Of a stretch of DNA of 64,000 bases, positions 8,467 to 16,381 are shown in pieces. The stretch is taken from positions 6,437,001-6,501,000 of the forward strand of contig NZ_CP107929.1 in assembly GCF_036017915.1 (NCBI RefSeq), read 5' to 3'. The notes beneath the pieces were generated by a model, which was not told the DNA's origin, made no database searches, and saw only the letters and a list, made by a program, of their open reading frames with translations. Each line of letters opens with the position of its first letter. Position 1 is the stretch's first letter. This stretch comes from Micromonospora sp. NBC_00421 (GTDB taxonomy: Bacteria; Actinomycetota; Actinomycetes; Mycobacteriales; Micromonosporaceae). Made by a program: the position numbers and the translations under genes.

Positions 8467-8748
8467 TCAGCCGCCGCAGGAGGCGAGATGGGTGCCGAAG
8501 CCGCCGCGGTCCGGTAGCGCGCCGGCCACCGGGTCGGGTGCCGCGGCCCGGGGATCGATGCCGACGGTCGGCACCTGCATGGCGAGTGCCACGGTGTCCC
8601 CGCCGCCTACCGGCCCGAGGGCGCAGTCGTCATCGTCGTCGTCGGAGGTCAGGTTGCAGCCGGAGAGGGCGAGCGCGAGCGCGGTGAGCGCACCGAGCTG
8701 CACGGAGGCCGACCGCAGCCGGCGGCGGGGGTGTCGTTCCACGTTCAT
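8467..8748 (-). CDS. Small secreted lipoprotein with poly-Asp segment
   Basis: The 93-residue protein has a basic N-terminus (NVERHPRRRLR), a hydrophobic stretch and a lipobox LALSGC, so it is predicted to be exported, cleaved and lipidated. A run of six Asp follows directly after the modified Cys, then a Gly/Pro/Ala-rich tail ending HLASCGG. No enzyme domain is visible. In enterobacteria YgiC/YjfC are encoded next to small proteins of the DUF1190 group; this lipoprotein occupies the same position but I cannot show homology. It is the first gene of a two-gene operon with the ligase. Confidence 0.8.
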   Translation of the reverse strand: MNVERHPRRRLRSASVQLGALTALALALSGCNLTSDDDDDDCALGPVGGGDTVALAMQVPTVGIDPRAAAPDPVAGALPDRGGFGTHLASCGG

Positions 8749-8861
8749 GGTTGTAACCGATCCATGCCATCCCCGCGCCCCCCGACCGGAGCCTGTGATG
8801 CGGTTGGGACCTGCCCCGGTGCGGTCCGGCCGCCGCCGGGCGCGGCCGTACCGTCGGGCGA

Positions 8862-8867
8862 TACGCT
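8862..8867 (+). promoter_or_regulatory. Leaderless -10 box of the proline dehydrogenase gene
   Basis: TACGCT, six bases, then the ATG at 8874, and no ribosome-binding sequence. Confidence 0.6.
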
Positions 8868-8873
8868 CGGCTC

Positions 8874-9794
8874 ATGCTCCGTTCCGTCATCCTCGCCGCC
8901 TCCCGGTCATCCCAGGTCGAGCGGCTCGTCGCGACGGCCCCGCTGACCCGGGACGTCGTCCGGCGGTTCGTCGCCGGCACCGGCACCGACGACGCGTTGC
9001 GCGCGACCCGCGCCCTCGTCGCCGACGGCCTCACTGTCACCCTCGACCACCTCGGCGAGGACACCGTCACTCCCGACCAGGCCACCGCCACCCGGGACGA
9101 GTACCTCACCCTGCTGCGGGCGCTCGCCGCCGCCGGGCTGACCCCGGCCGCCGAGGTGAGCGTGAAGCTGTCCGCCCTCGGCCAGCGCTTCGACGAGCAG
9201 TTGGCGTACGACAACGCGCGGGCGATCTGTGTGGCGGCCGCGCAGGCGGGCACCACCGTCACCCTGGACATGGAGGACCACACCACCACCGACTCGACCC
9301 TGGACGCGCTGGTCAAGCTGCGCAAGGACCACCCGTCGACAGGTGCGGTGCTCCAGGCGTACCTGCGGCGCACCGAGTCGGACTGCCGGGAGCTGGCCGG
9401 CGTCGGGTCGCGGGTACGGCTGTGCAAGGGCGCGTACGCCGAGCCGGAGTCGGTGGCGTACCAGTCGGCCCGCGAGGTGGACAAGTCGTACGTGCGCTGC
9501 CTCAACGTGCTGATGTCCGGGAGCGGCTACCCGATGCTGGCCACCCACGACCCGCGCCTGATCGCCATCGGCGAGGACCGGGCCCGCTGGTTCGACCGGG
9601 GGCCTGACGAGTTCGAGTTCCAGATGCTGTACGGCATCCGCCCCGAGGAGCAGGCCCGACTGGCCGGCGAGGGCTACACGGTGCGCACCTACCTGCCGTA
9701 CGGGCAGGACTGGTACGGCTACCTGATGCGCCGCCTCGCCGAGCGTCCCGCCAACCTGGTCTTCTTCGGCCGGGCGCTGGCCTCGAAGAAGTGA
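8874..9794 (+). CDS. Proline dehydrogenase
   Basis: FAD-dependent oxidation of proline to pyrroline-5-carboxylate, the first step of proline catabolism. The 306-residue monofunctional form has the TIM-barrel blocks typical of PRODH: TLDHLGED, VSVKLSALGQRFD, TVTLDMEDHTTTD, LQAYLRRTESD, RVRLCKGAYAEP, MLATHD, FEFQMLYGIRP and RTYLPYGQDWYGYLMRRLAERPAN (substrate Arg pair). The usual partner, P5C dehydrogenase, is not adjacent. It is divergent from the lipoprotein/ligase operon. Confidence 0.95.
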   Translation: MLRSVILAASRSSQVERLVATAPLTRDVVRRFVAGTGTDDALRATRALVADGLTVTLDHLGEDTVTPDQATATRDEYLTLLRALAAAGLTPAAEVSVKLSALGQRFDEQLAYDNARAICVAAAQAGTTVTLDMEDHTTTDSTLDALVKLRKDHPSTGAVLQAYLRRTESDCRELAGVGSRVRLCKGAYAEPESVAYQSAREVDKSYVRCLNVLMSGSGYPMLATHDPRLIAIGEDRARWFDRGPDEFEFQMLYGIRPEEQARLAGEGYTVRTYLPYGQDWYGYLMRRLAERPANLVFFGRALASKK

Positions 9795-9884
9795 GCCGGC
9801 GGGCGTCCAGCCCGCAGAGGTGAGCCGGCGAGACGAGCCGGGGGCGCCGCGCGGGTGACTCTGGCTGACTCGTCCGATTCGTCG

Positions 9885-9890
9885 TACCCT
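9885..9890 (+). promoter_or_regulatory. Leaderless -10 box of the metallopeptidase gene
   Basis: TACCCT, six bases, then the GTG at 9897. This supports the shorter start over an in-frame upstream codon at 9855. Confidence 0.6.
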
Positions 9891-9896
9891 TCGCCG

Positions 9897-11207
9897 GTGA
9901 CCGAGGACGCCCCGCGCCGTCGCCCACGGTGGCCGTGGTGGACGGCACCGGCGGTGGTCCTGGTCCTGCTCGCCTGCGGTCTGCCGGTGGCGCTACTGGC
10001 CGGCGCGGCCGATCGGGACACCGACCGCCCGGCTGCGGCCCACCCGGCCGCCGGCCGGGCCGCCCCGTCGGACCCGGTAACCCCGGCCGGCCAGGCTGAC
10101 CCGGCGGGTCGGGCCGCGCTCGTCGGTCGGCAGCTCGCCGGCCAGCTCGACCGGCAGGCCGCCGCTCTGCTGCGCGGCGACCGCACCGGTTTCCTGGCGA
10201 TCGCCGACCGGTCCGTCCGGTCCGACCTGGCCCGCCGCTATTCCGCACTGCGGGCGCTGCGGGTGACGGTGTGGCGGGCCGAGTCGGAGGGGCCGCCGGT
10301 CGCCGTCGGCGGTCAGCCCGGCCGGTGGCGGCAGCCGGTCACCTTCCGGTACTGCCTCGTCGTGCCGGACTGCCGACCCGACCCGGTGCGGGTGCAGACC
10401 CGGTGGCGCGAGTCCGGCGACACCCTGGTCCTGGCCGCCGTCGAGGAGTCCCGGGCCGGGCGGACCGGCCCGCGCCCCTGGGAGGTCAGCGAACTGGTCA
10501 CCGCCGTCGGCCCACGGACCGTGGTGGCCACCACCCCGGCGTACCGTGGGCGGCTGCCCGAGCTGCTCACCGCGGCCGAGGCGTCGGCGCAGGTCGCCGA
10601 CCGGTACGCGGTGGCCGGCCCACCGCCGGACCGGTACCGGGTCTTCTACGCCGGCCGGGCCGAGTGGACGCGCTGGTACGGCGGTGGCCGTCCCCGGTGG
10701 ACCGCCGGGTACGCGGTCACCGTCGGCGACGGGCGGCACGAGGTGGTGCTCAACGCCGCCGCGCTCACCACAGGTGGCCCCGGCGAGCTGCTCCGGCACG
10801 AGCTGACCCACGCCGCCTCGCTGCCCGGGGGTGGCTACTCCGGTGGGCGGACCTGGTGGCTGGTGGAAGGGCTGGCCGAGTACGCCGCCGCCGACCACAC
10901 CCCGGTCGACCGCTACGAGGGGCTGGACGAGGTGCACCGGTTCGTCACCGGGGGCTGGGACGGCCGGCTGGCCGGTCTCGCCCCGGCCGACGACGCCCCG
11001 GCCGACCGGGCGGGGGCCGCCTACGGCATCGGCTACCTGGCCGTCCGGCACCTCGTGGACAGGTACGGCGAGCAGCGGATGCTGGACTTCTTCCGGGCGG
11101 TGCTGCCCGGGGGCCGTACCGTCGAGGAGGCGTCCGTGCAGGTGTTCGGCGAGCCGTGGCAGCCGCTGCACGACGAGTGCGTCGACTACGTCCGCACCCG
11201 GACGTGA
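9897..11207 (+). CDS. Membrane-anchored gluzincin metallopeptidase
   Basis: The 436-residue protein has a short cytoplasmic N-terminus, one membrane segment (WWTAPAVVLVLLACGLPVAL, about residues 17-40) and a large external part. The zinc motif is RHELTHAAS (HExxH), followed by WLVEGLAEYAA, the ExxxAEY third-ligand segment of gluzincins. The region between (about 75-230) is a low-similarity helical domain that may sense or position a substrate. A lone Cys pair (CLVVPDC) could form a disulfide. The cellular target is unknown. Confidence 0.85.
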   Translation: MTEDAPRRRPRWPWWTAPAVVLVLLACGLPVALLAGAADRDTDRPAAAHPAAGRAAPSDPVTPAGQADPAGRAALVGRQLAGQLDRQAAALLRGDRTGFLAIADRSVRSDLARRYSALRALRVTVWRAESEGPPVAVGGQPGRWRQPVTFRYCLVVPDCRPDPVRVQTRWRESGDTLVLAAVEESRAGRTGPRPWEVSELVTAVGPRTVVATTPAYRGRLPELLTAAEASAQVADRYAVAGPPPDRYRVFYAGRAEWTRWYGGGRPRWTAGYAVTVGDGRHEVVLNAAALTTGGPGELLRHELTHAASLPGGGYSGGRTWWLVEGLAEYAAADHTPVDRYEGLDEVHRFVTGGWDGRLAGLAPADDAPADRAGAAYGIGYLAVRHLVDRYGEQRMLDFFRAVLPGGRTVEEASVQVFGEPWQPLHDECVDYVRTRT

Positions 11208-11392
11208 CCCGCGTCGAGGTGGAAACGCCTGGTCACGACCGGGTGAACGAGGTCCGTCCCAGGATCAGTTGCGGGAAGGGATCGCGCAGGTCACAGCCGT
11301 CCCGCTACCGTACTGGTAACACGCGCGTTGCCGGCCCGTACGGGAGCTCCGTCGGGTGGCGCGCGCCGGGCATGGGATGGGTCGGGTGAGCC

Positions 11393-11605
11393 ATGGCCGG
11401 GTCGCAGTCCTCCGACGGTCGGCTGTCGGACGTCAGGTTCCTCACGGTCGCCGAGGTCGCCTCGGTGATGCGGGTGTCCAAGATGACGGTCTATCGCCTG
11501 GTGCACAGCGGTGAACTCACCGCCGTCCGGGTGGGCCGGTCGTTCCGGGTGCCCGAGCACGCGGTGCACGACTATCTGCGAGGGGCGTTCCAGGAGACCG
11601 CCTGA
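11393..11605 (+). CDS. Excisionase/MerR-type helix-turn-helix protein
   Basis: The 70-residue DNA-binding protein has one winged HTH: FLTVAEVASVMRVSKMTVYRLVHSGELTAVRVGRSFRVPEHAVHDYL. It is related to the BldC/excisionase group but carries the TVYRLVHSGELTAVRVG version, not the sequence of BldC itself. This small HTH gene upstream of bS22 is widely conserved in actinobacteria. The ATG at 11393 is the only good start. Its DNA target is unknown. Confidence 0.88.
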   Translation: MAGSQSSDGRLSDVRFLTVAEVASVMRVSKMTVYRLVHSGELTAVRVGRSFRVPEHAVHDYLRGAFQETA

Positions 11606-11645
11606 CCTCGCCGAGTGTGACGTAACGGGCATCGACGGGGGCGCG

Positions 11646-11677
11646 TTGGTCCGGCCGACGCGCTCCGGCTACCCTGG
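11646..11677 (+). promoter_or_regulatory. Candidate promoter for the bS22 transcript
   Basis: TTGGTC and TACCCT are separated by about 18 bases, a reasonable -35/-10 pair, about 135 bp before the bS22 start. This would give a long 5' leader. Confidence 0.4.
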
Positions 11678-11811
11678 AGCCGATCCTGACCGTACGCCGG
11701 TGCGCCCCGCCGCCACCACGCTGGTCCAGGTCCGTTGTCCGCAAGCGGCCACCGGCGTCACCATCTCGACGCCGAGGGTCCGCCCCGAACGTTGCATTGA
11801 AAGGCTGTCGT

Positions 11812-11913
11812 ATGGGCTCGGTGGTCAAGAAGCGCCGCAAGCGCATGGCTAAGAAGAAGCACCGCAAGCTGCTGCGCAAGACCCGCGTCCAGCGTCGCCG
11901 TCTCGGCAAGTGA
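11812..11913 (+). CDS. Ribosomal protein bS22 (AURKAIP1/COX24 domain)
   Basis: A 33-residue, extremely basic protein beginning [19 protein letters not shown] and ending RRRLGK. This matches the actinobacterial small-subunit protein bS22, which sits near the decoding centre and is easily missed because of its size. AAAGG lies about 7 nt before the ATG. The highly conserved sequence and its place between the HTH gene and the epimerase gene support it. Confidence 0.93.
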   Translation: MGSVVKKRRKRMAKKKHRKLLRKTRVQRRRLGK

Positions 11914-12034
11914 CCCGACGCCGGGCCACCACCCGGCGCTCGGTGTCACTTGCCAACTGTCGACCCTCGGAGGCTCAGGTGATCAGGCCGCGGACATCCC
12001 GGCTCGGTCCCTCCTGCCGGTCAGGGCGTGCGCG

Positions 12035-13108
12035 ATGACCCCCGGTGGCACCTCAGGTGCTCCGGGGGTCGTCGTCGTCACCGGGGTCGGCCGCTACCTG
12101 GGTGCGCACGTCGCCGCCCGGCTCGCCGCCGACCCCCGCATCGAACGGGTGATCGGCATCGACCCGGCCACCCCCGGCCCCGAGTTCACCGACCTGCTCG
12201 ACCGGGTCGAACGGATCCGCCTCGACCTCGACTCGCTCGGCGGGCTGCTGGCCGACCTCGACGTCGACGCCGTGGTCCACCTGGCCCTGGCCACCGCCCC
12301 GGACCCGCAGCACGGCGGTCGGTCGGCGATGAAGGAACAGAACGTCATAGGCACCATGCAGCTGCTCGCCGCCTGCCAGCGGGCGCCCCGGTTGCGCAAG
12401 CTCGTGGTCCGGTCGTCGACCGCCGCCTACGGCGCGTCCTTCCGCGACCCGGCGGTCTTCACCGAGGAGACCGAGCCCCGCGAGGTGCCGCGCGGCGGTT
12501 TCGGCCGCGACATCCTCGACATCGAGGGGTACGTTCGCGGCTTCCGTCGCCGTCGGCCCGACGTCACCGCGACGGTGCTGCGCTTCGCCCCGTTCATCGG
12601 CTCCACCGCCGACACCACGCTCACCCGCTACTTCTCCCGGCCGGTGGTGCCCACCGTCTTCGGCCGCGATCCCCGGCTGCAGTTCGTGCACTTCGACGAC
12701 GCCCTCGAAGTGCTGCACCGGTCCATCGCCGAGGACCACCCGGGGACGTACAACGTCGCCGGGCCGGGGGTGCTCTCGTTGTCGCAGGCGATCCGCCGGG
12801 CCGGCCGGGTGGCCGTGCCGGTGTGGGAGCCGGGGTTGTCCGGGGCCGCCGCGGTCGCCCGTAACCTCGGTTTCGGCCGCTACGGCCTCGACCAGGTCGA
12901 CCTGATCGTGCACGGCCGGGTCGTCGACACCGGCCGACTGACCCGGGAGTACGGCTTCACCCCGCGCTCCACCGCCGTCGCGTTCGACGACTTCATCCGC
13001 GCCCACCACGGTGGTGTCGTGGTCAGCCGGGACCAGCTCGCCGCCGCCGAGCAGGTGGTGCTGGAGAGCATCCGGCAGGTCCGTTCCGCCGTCCGGGAAC
13101 GCACGTGA
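12035..13108 (+). CDS. NAD-dependent epimerase/dehydratase family protein
   Basis: Extended short-chain dehydrogenase fold, 357 residues. The N-terminal nucleotide site is VVVVTGVGRYLGAHVAARLA (GxGxxxG type). Further SDR blocks are IGIDPATPGP, VDAVVHLALATAP, LVVRSSTAAYG, and RFAPFIGSTADTT. The usual catalytic YxxxK is not obvious, so it may bind rather than convert its ligand, or use another base. Its stop overlaps the GTG of the acyltransferase gene (GTGA), so the two are translationally coupled; this pair is conserved in actinobacteria and suggests a lipid or envelope role. Confidence 0.87.
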   Translation: MTPGGTSGAPGVVVVTGVGRYLGAHVAARLAADPRIERVIGIDPATPGPEFTDLLDRVERIRLDLDSLGGLLADLDVDAVVHLALATAPDPQHGGRSAMKEQNVIGTMQLLAACQRAPRLRKLVVRSSTAAYGASFRDPAVFTEETEPREVPRGGFGRDILDIEGYVRGFRRRRPDVTATVLRFAPFIGSTADTTLTRYFSRPVVPTVFGRDPRLQFVHFDDALEVLHRSIAEDHPGTYNVAGPGVLSLSQAIRRAGRVAVPVWEPGLSGAAAVARNLGFGRYGLDQVDLIVHGRVVDTGRLTREYGFTPRSTAVAFDDFIRAHHGGVVVSRDQLAAAEQVVLESIRQVRSAVRERT

Positions 13109-14124
13109 CCGAGCAGAACGGCCACCGCCGACTCACCACGCCATCCGTGACCGCCCCACCCGCCCGCAACGGTGCGGCCCCCGACGGTGCGGCCACCGAC
13201 CCGACTCTCCCCGCCGCGGCCCTCCCCGCTCCGGCCCTGCCCGCCCCGGCCGACGGCGGCCCCTCGGTGGCGGACCGGCCCGGTGACCAGTGGGACCGTC
13301 GGGTCGCCGGCGGCCTGGCGTTCCTCCGCCGACGCCTCTCCGGCCAGTACGAGGTGGACGAGTTCGGCTTCGACCCGGAGCTGACCGGGGCGGTCTTCCA
13401 CCCGCTGCTGCGGTTGCTCTACCGCGACTGGTTCCGCACCGAGGTCACCGGCCTGGAACACGTACCTGCGGACGGGGCCGGCCTGGTCGTCGGCAACCAC
13501 TCCGGCACGGTGGCCCTGGACGCGTTGATCCTCTCCGCCGCCCTGCACGACCAGCATCCCGCCCGCCGCTACCTGCGGTTGCTCGGCGCGGACCTGGTCT
13601 TCCGGATGCCTGTGGTCTCCGAGTTGGCCCGCAAGACCGGCGGTACGGTCGCCTGCAACCCGGACGCCGAGCGGCTGCTCGGCAACGGCGAACTGGTGGG
13701 CGTCTTCCCGGAGGGCTTCAAGGGCATCGGCAAGCTCTACTCCGACCGCTACAAGCTGCAACGCTTCGGGCGGGGCGGCTTCGTCTCGGCGGCGCTGCGC
13801 ACCGGCACCCCGATCGTCCCGGTCGCCATCGTCGGCGGCGAGGAGATCTATCCGATGCTTGCCGACATCAAGCCGCTGGCCCGACTGCTCAAGCTGCCCT
13901 ACTTCCCGGTCACGCCGACGTTCCCATGGCTGGGGCCGCTGGGCATGGTGCCGCTGCCGAGCAAGTGGTTGATCGAGTTCTGCCCGCCCATCCCGACCGC
14001 CCACCTGACCGACTCGGCGGACGACCCGCTCGTCGTGTTCAACCTCGCCGACCAGGTCCGCGAGACCATCCAGCAGACCCTGCACCAGCTGCTGGAACGC
14101 CGCCCCGATCCGTTCGGCCCCTGA
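13105..14124 (+). CDS. Lysophospholipid acyltransferase family protein
   Basis: Transfers an acyl chain to a lysophospholipid or related acceptor at the membrane. After a low-complexity Ala/Pro-rich N-terminus (about residues 1-55) comes the acyltransferase domain with GNHSGTVALDALIL (catalytic His/Asp in the MGAT-like spacing) and GVFPEGFKGIGK (substrate-binding FPEG), then TPIVPVAIVGGEE. The length is 339 residues. It starts with a GTG overlapping the epimerase stop. It ends convergent with the HAD phosphatase gene, separated by a 17-bp tandem repeat. Confidence 0.9.
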   Translation: MTEQNGHRRLTTPSVTAPPARNGAAPDGAATDPTLPAAALPAPALPAPADGGPSVADRPGDQWDRRVAGGLAFLRRRLSGQYEVDEFGFDPELTGAVFHPLLRLLYRDWFRTEVTGLEHVPADGAGLVVGNHSGTVALDALILSAALHDQHPARRYLRLLGADLVFRMPVVSELARKTGGTVACNPDAERLLGNGELVGVFPEGFKGIGKLYSDRYKLQRFGRGGFVSAALRTGTPIVPVAIVGGEEIYPMLADIKPLARLLKLPYFPVTPTFPWLGPLGMVPLPSKWLIEFCPPIPTAHLTDSADDPLVVFNLADQVRETIQQTLHQLLERRPDPFGP

Positions 14125-14143
14125 CCCGGGGCACGCCGCCGGT

Positions 14144-14219
14144 GGTCCGGGCGGTGCGGCGATCCGGGCGGTGCGGCGATCCGGGCGGTGCGGCGATCCG
14201 GGCGGTGCGGTGGTCCGGG
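14144..14219. repeat. 17-bp tandem repeat, about 4.5 copies
   Basis: Units start at 14144, 14161, 14178 and 14195, with a partial fifth at 14212; the consensus is GATCCGGGCGGTGCGGC with a G or T variation at the ends. It fills the gap between two convergent genes, stopping at the HAD phosphatase stop codon. The period of 17 is not a multiple of three and no gene is present. Confidence 0.95.
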
Positions 14220-14220
14220 G

Positions 14221-15093
14221 TCAGGCCGGGCGGCGACGTCGGTGCAGCGCCCGGCCGGCGGAGACCGCGCCGGCCAGCAGCCCGACCGCCGCCGTCGACG
14301 GTACGGCGATCCTGGCGGCCCGCCGGGCGGTGCGGAAGTCACGAACCTCCCAGCCCCGTTCCCTGGCCGCGCGTAGCAGCGCGCCGTCCGGGTTGACCGC
14401 CACCGCCCGCCCCACCGCGTCGAGCATCGGCAGGTCGTTGCGGGAGTCGCTGTAGGCGGTGCAGCGGGTCAGGTCCAGGCCTTCCACCGTGGCGAGCTGG
14501 GTGACCGCCTCGGCCTTGGCCGGCCCGTGCATCAGGTCACCCACCAGCCGGCCGGTGTAGGCCCCGTCGACGATCTCGGCGACCGTGCCGACCGCGCCGG
14601 TAAGGCCGAGCCGGGCGGCGATCACCCGGCCGATCTCCACCGGCGCGGCGCTCACCAACCAGACCCGCTGGCCGGCGTCCAGGTGACGCTGGGCGAGCCG
14701 TCGGGTGCCGGCCCAGATCCGCGGCGCCATCAACTCGTCGAAGATCTCTTCGGCGAGGCGTTCGACGTCGTCGACCCGCCAACCCTCGACGAACGCGAGG
14801 GCGGCCTGCTTGGCCTGCGACATGTCACCGGCGTGCTCGGTGGCCAGCAACCGGAACCGGGCCTGCTGCCAGGCGAACCGGGCCACGTCTGCGGTGGTGA
14901 GGTACCTGCGGGCGGCGAGCCCACGGGCGAACCAGTAGATCGACGCGCCCTGCATCATCGTGTTGTCGACGTCGAAGAAGGCGGCGGCACAGGTATCCGT
15001 CCGTGCGGGTACGGGTGACGCCGTCGCTTCGGCCCAGCCGGCGGTGTGCCCGTGGAGGTCGGTGCTGACCGTGACCCGGCGACTGCCGGCCAT
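14221..15093 (-). CDS. HAD-IB family hydrolase (SerB-like phosphatase)
   Basis: Haloacid-dehalogenase-fold phosphatase, 290 residues. Motif I is AAFFDVDNTMMQGAS (catalytic Asp pair), motif II VWLVSAAPVEI, motif III the Lys in HGPAKAEAV, and motif IV AYSDSRNDLPMLD. A probable C-terminal membrane helix (IAVPSTAAVGLLAGAVSAGRAL) could tether it to the membrane. The family includes phosphoserine phosphatase and lysophospholipid-related phosphatases; the neighbouring acyltransferase gene favours a lipid substrate, as an inference. The ATG at 15093 is chosen because GGGAGG lies about 6 nt before it. Confidence 0.9.
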   Translation of the reverse strand: MAGSRRVTVSTDLHGHTAGWAEATASPVPARTDTCAAAFFDVDNTMMQGASIYWFARGLAARRYLTTADVARFAWQQARFRLLATEHAGDMSQAKQAALAFVEGWRVDDVERLAEEIFDELMAPRIWAGTRRLAQRHLDAGQRVWLVSAAPVEIGRVIAARLGLTGAVGTVAEIVDGAYTGRLVGDLMHGPAKAEAVTQLATVEGLDLTRCTAYSDSRNDLPMLDAVGRAVAVNPDGALLRAARERGWEVRDFRTARRAARIAVPSTAAVGLLAGAVSAGRALHRRRRPA

Positions 15094-15124
15094 GGCACCT
15101 CCCTCCCGCGCCGTCGCGCCGACC

Positions 15125-15222
15125 CTGACGTGTCGAGCCGCCCTCGGCGTGGTCGAGCCGCCCATCTGGTGTGGTCGGGCCGGCCCTGACGTCGTCGAGT
15201 CGACTCTCTGACGTTGTCGAGC
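15125..15222. repeat. Five-unit GTCGAG array with 20/22-bp spacing
   Basis: Cores GTCGAG (15132), GTCGAG (15152), GTCGGG (15174), GTCGAG (15194) and GTCGAG (15216) recur at steps of 20, 22, 20 and 22 bp. Three units share the longer form TGACGT(n)GTCGAG. The array lies directly upstream of the HAD phosphatase gene (minus strand) and downstream of rsbN. Spacing near two helical turns suggests cooperative protein binding. Confidence 0.7.
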
Positions 15223-15288
15223 CTAGTCCGGGGCTGGCCCGGGTCGACCCGTCGAAGCGGGAACTGTGGTGTGCGGCTCGGCCGCCGG

Positions 15289-16152
15289 TCAGCGGTCGAC
15301 CGGGCAGCTGGCCGGGGTGGGGCCGAGGGCGTCGCTGACCACCGGGACGGGCAGCCCGCAGGCGATCGCGGCGCGCAACGTGTCGGAGCGCTTGCGGATG
15401 GCGTCGAGCAGGGCGAGCGACTGCCGGGTGCGCTCCCGCTCGGCGGAGCCGGCCCCGTCGAGCAGGCCACCCACCGCTCGGCGTTGCCCGGCGACGAAGG
15501 TGTTCACCGCGTCCAGCGCCGCCGGATCGGCGTGCTGCGCGGCACCGGCGGTGAGCAGTCGTACGCCCTGCCGGGTGTCGGCGTCCATGTCGTCGAGCAC
15601 CGCGCTGAACCCGGTCGCGTCGTCGCGGAGGGTGGCCGCCTCGTCGAGCCGGGTCCGGGCGAAGTCGAGGAAGAGCTGCCCCCGGCTGATGTCCGAGCTG
15701 GCCAGGGCGAGCTGGGCCCGTTCGGTGGAGCGTTTCATGCCGTACAGGGCATCGCCCGGCACCGCGTTCTCGCTGGCGGCGGAGATGCCGGAGACGGCGA
15801 CCGCTCCGGCCGCGATGCCGACCAGGATGGCGCCCCGGGCGCGGGCCCGCCGCGCCGTGGCCCCGCCCAGCAGCGAACCCCGGCCGGTGGCCTGCGGCGC
15901 GACGTCGGCACCCGGCTCGGCGGCGCCCTCCCGTTCGGCCGCGGCGATCAGCATGGCGCGTAGGCCGGTGCGGAACCCGGCATCGACCTGGACGTCGGGT
16001 CGCTCGGCGACGAGTCGCTGCCCGACCGCGACGAGCGCGGTGAGCTGGTCGTCGGCGCGGGACCGTACATGGTGGCGTCGGCCGCCGTTGGCTTCGTCGA
16101 GAAGCTGGGCGAAGCGTACGGCCCGACGACGGGAGAAGAGGTCGCTGTCCAC
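15289..16152 (-). CDS. rsbN: Anti-sigma factor RsbN homologue (DUF5667-type membrane protein)
   Basis: The 287-residue protein sits immediately downstream of the sigma factor gene bldN, the position of RsbN in Streptomyces. The N-terminal region (DSDLFSRRRAVRFAQLLDEANGG, about residues 1-90) is the presumed sigma-binding part. One membrane segment follows (GAILVGIAAGAVAVSGISAA, about 125-145), then an extracytoplasmic domain (about 148-287) of the DUF5667 type with SENAVPGDALYGMKRSTERAQ. The GTG at 16152 follows AGAGGGGG at good spacing; a GTG nine bases upstream is an alternative. It is predicted to hold BldN inactive at the membrane. The 229-bp gap to bldN holds a separate promoter. Confidence 0.82.
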   Translation of the reverse strand: MDSDLFSRRRAVRFAQLLDEANGGRRHHVRSRADDQLTALVAVGQRLVAERPDVQVDAGFRTGLRAMLIAAAEREGAAEPGADVAPQATGRGSLLGGATARRARARGAILVGIAAGAVAVSGISAASENAVPGDALYGMKRSTERAQLALASSDISRGQLFLDFARTRLDEAATLRDDATGFSAVLDDMDADTRQGVRLLTAGAAQHADPAALDAVNTFVAGQRRAVGGLLDGAGSAERERTRQSLALLDAIRKRSDTLRAAIACGLPVPVVSDALGPTPASCPVDR

Positions 16153-16308
16153 CGCAGGCACCCCCTCTCGCTGGTGACGGCCGGTCGGCCGCGGTGGTTC
16201 CCAGCGACCGGCGGCGCCGTGCACCGTCGTACCAGGGTCGTGGTCGACGGCGCTGCTCCGGACCGGGACGGGTCAGGGGCGCCGGGACAACCACCGGCCG
16301 CACCCGGA

Positions 16309-16337
16309 GAAACGCTCCGCGCCGGGCCCCGGTTACG
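16309..16337 (-). promoter_or_regulatory. Candidate BldN-dependent promoter of rsbN
   Basis: The minus strand reads CGTAACC (16337-16331), a 16-base spacer, then CGTTTC (16314-16309). This resembles the sigma-BldN consensus I recall from Streptomyces (CGTAAC, 16 bases, CGTTGA). In Streptomyces rsbN is itself a BldN target. A start near 16302 would leave a leader of about 150 nt. Confidence 0.55.
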
Positions 16338-16381
16338 GGGCGGCCGACAGCGAAATCACGAAGAGTGATCGTTGTCCCAGG

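Noticed and set aside
11393..11605. Calling the 70-residue HTH protein BldC
   Set aside because: It shares the fold, but the recognition region (MTVYRLVHSGELTAVRVG) belongs to the excisionase-like relative found upstream of bS22, not to BldC.
14144..14219. CRISPR-like array
   Set aside because: Units are directly adjacent without spacers and no cas gene is nearby.
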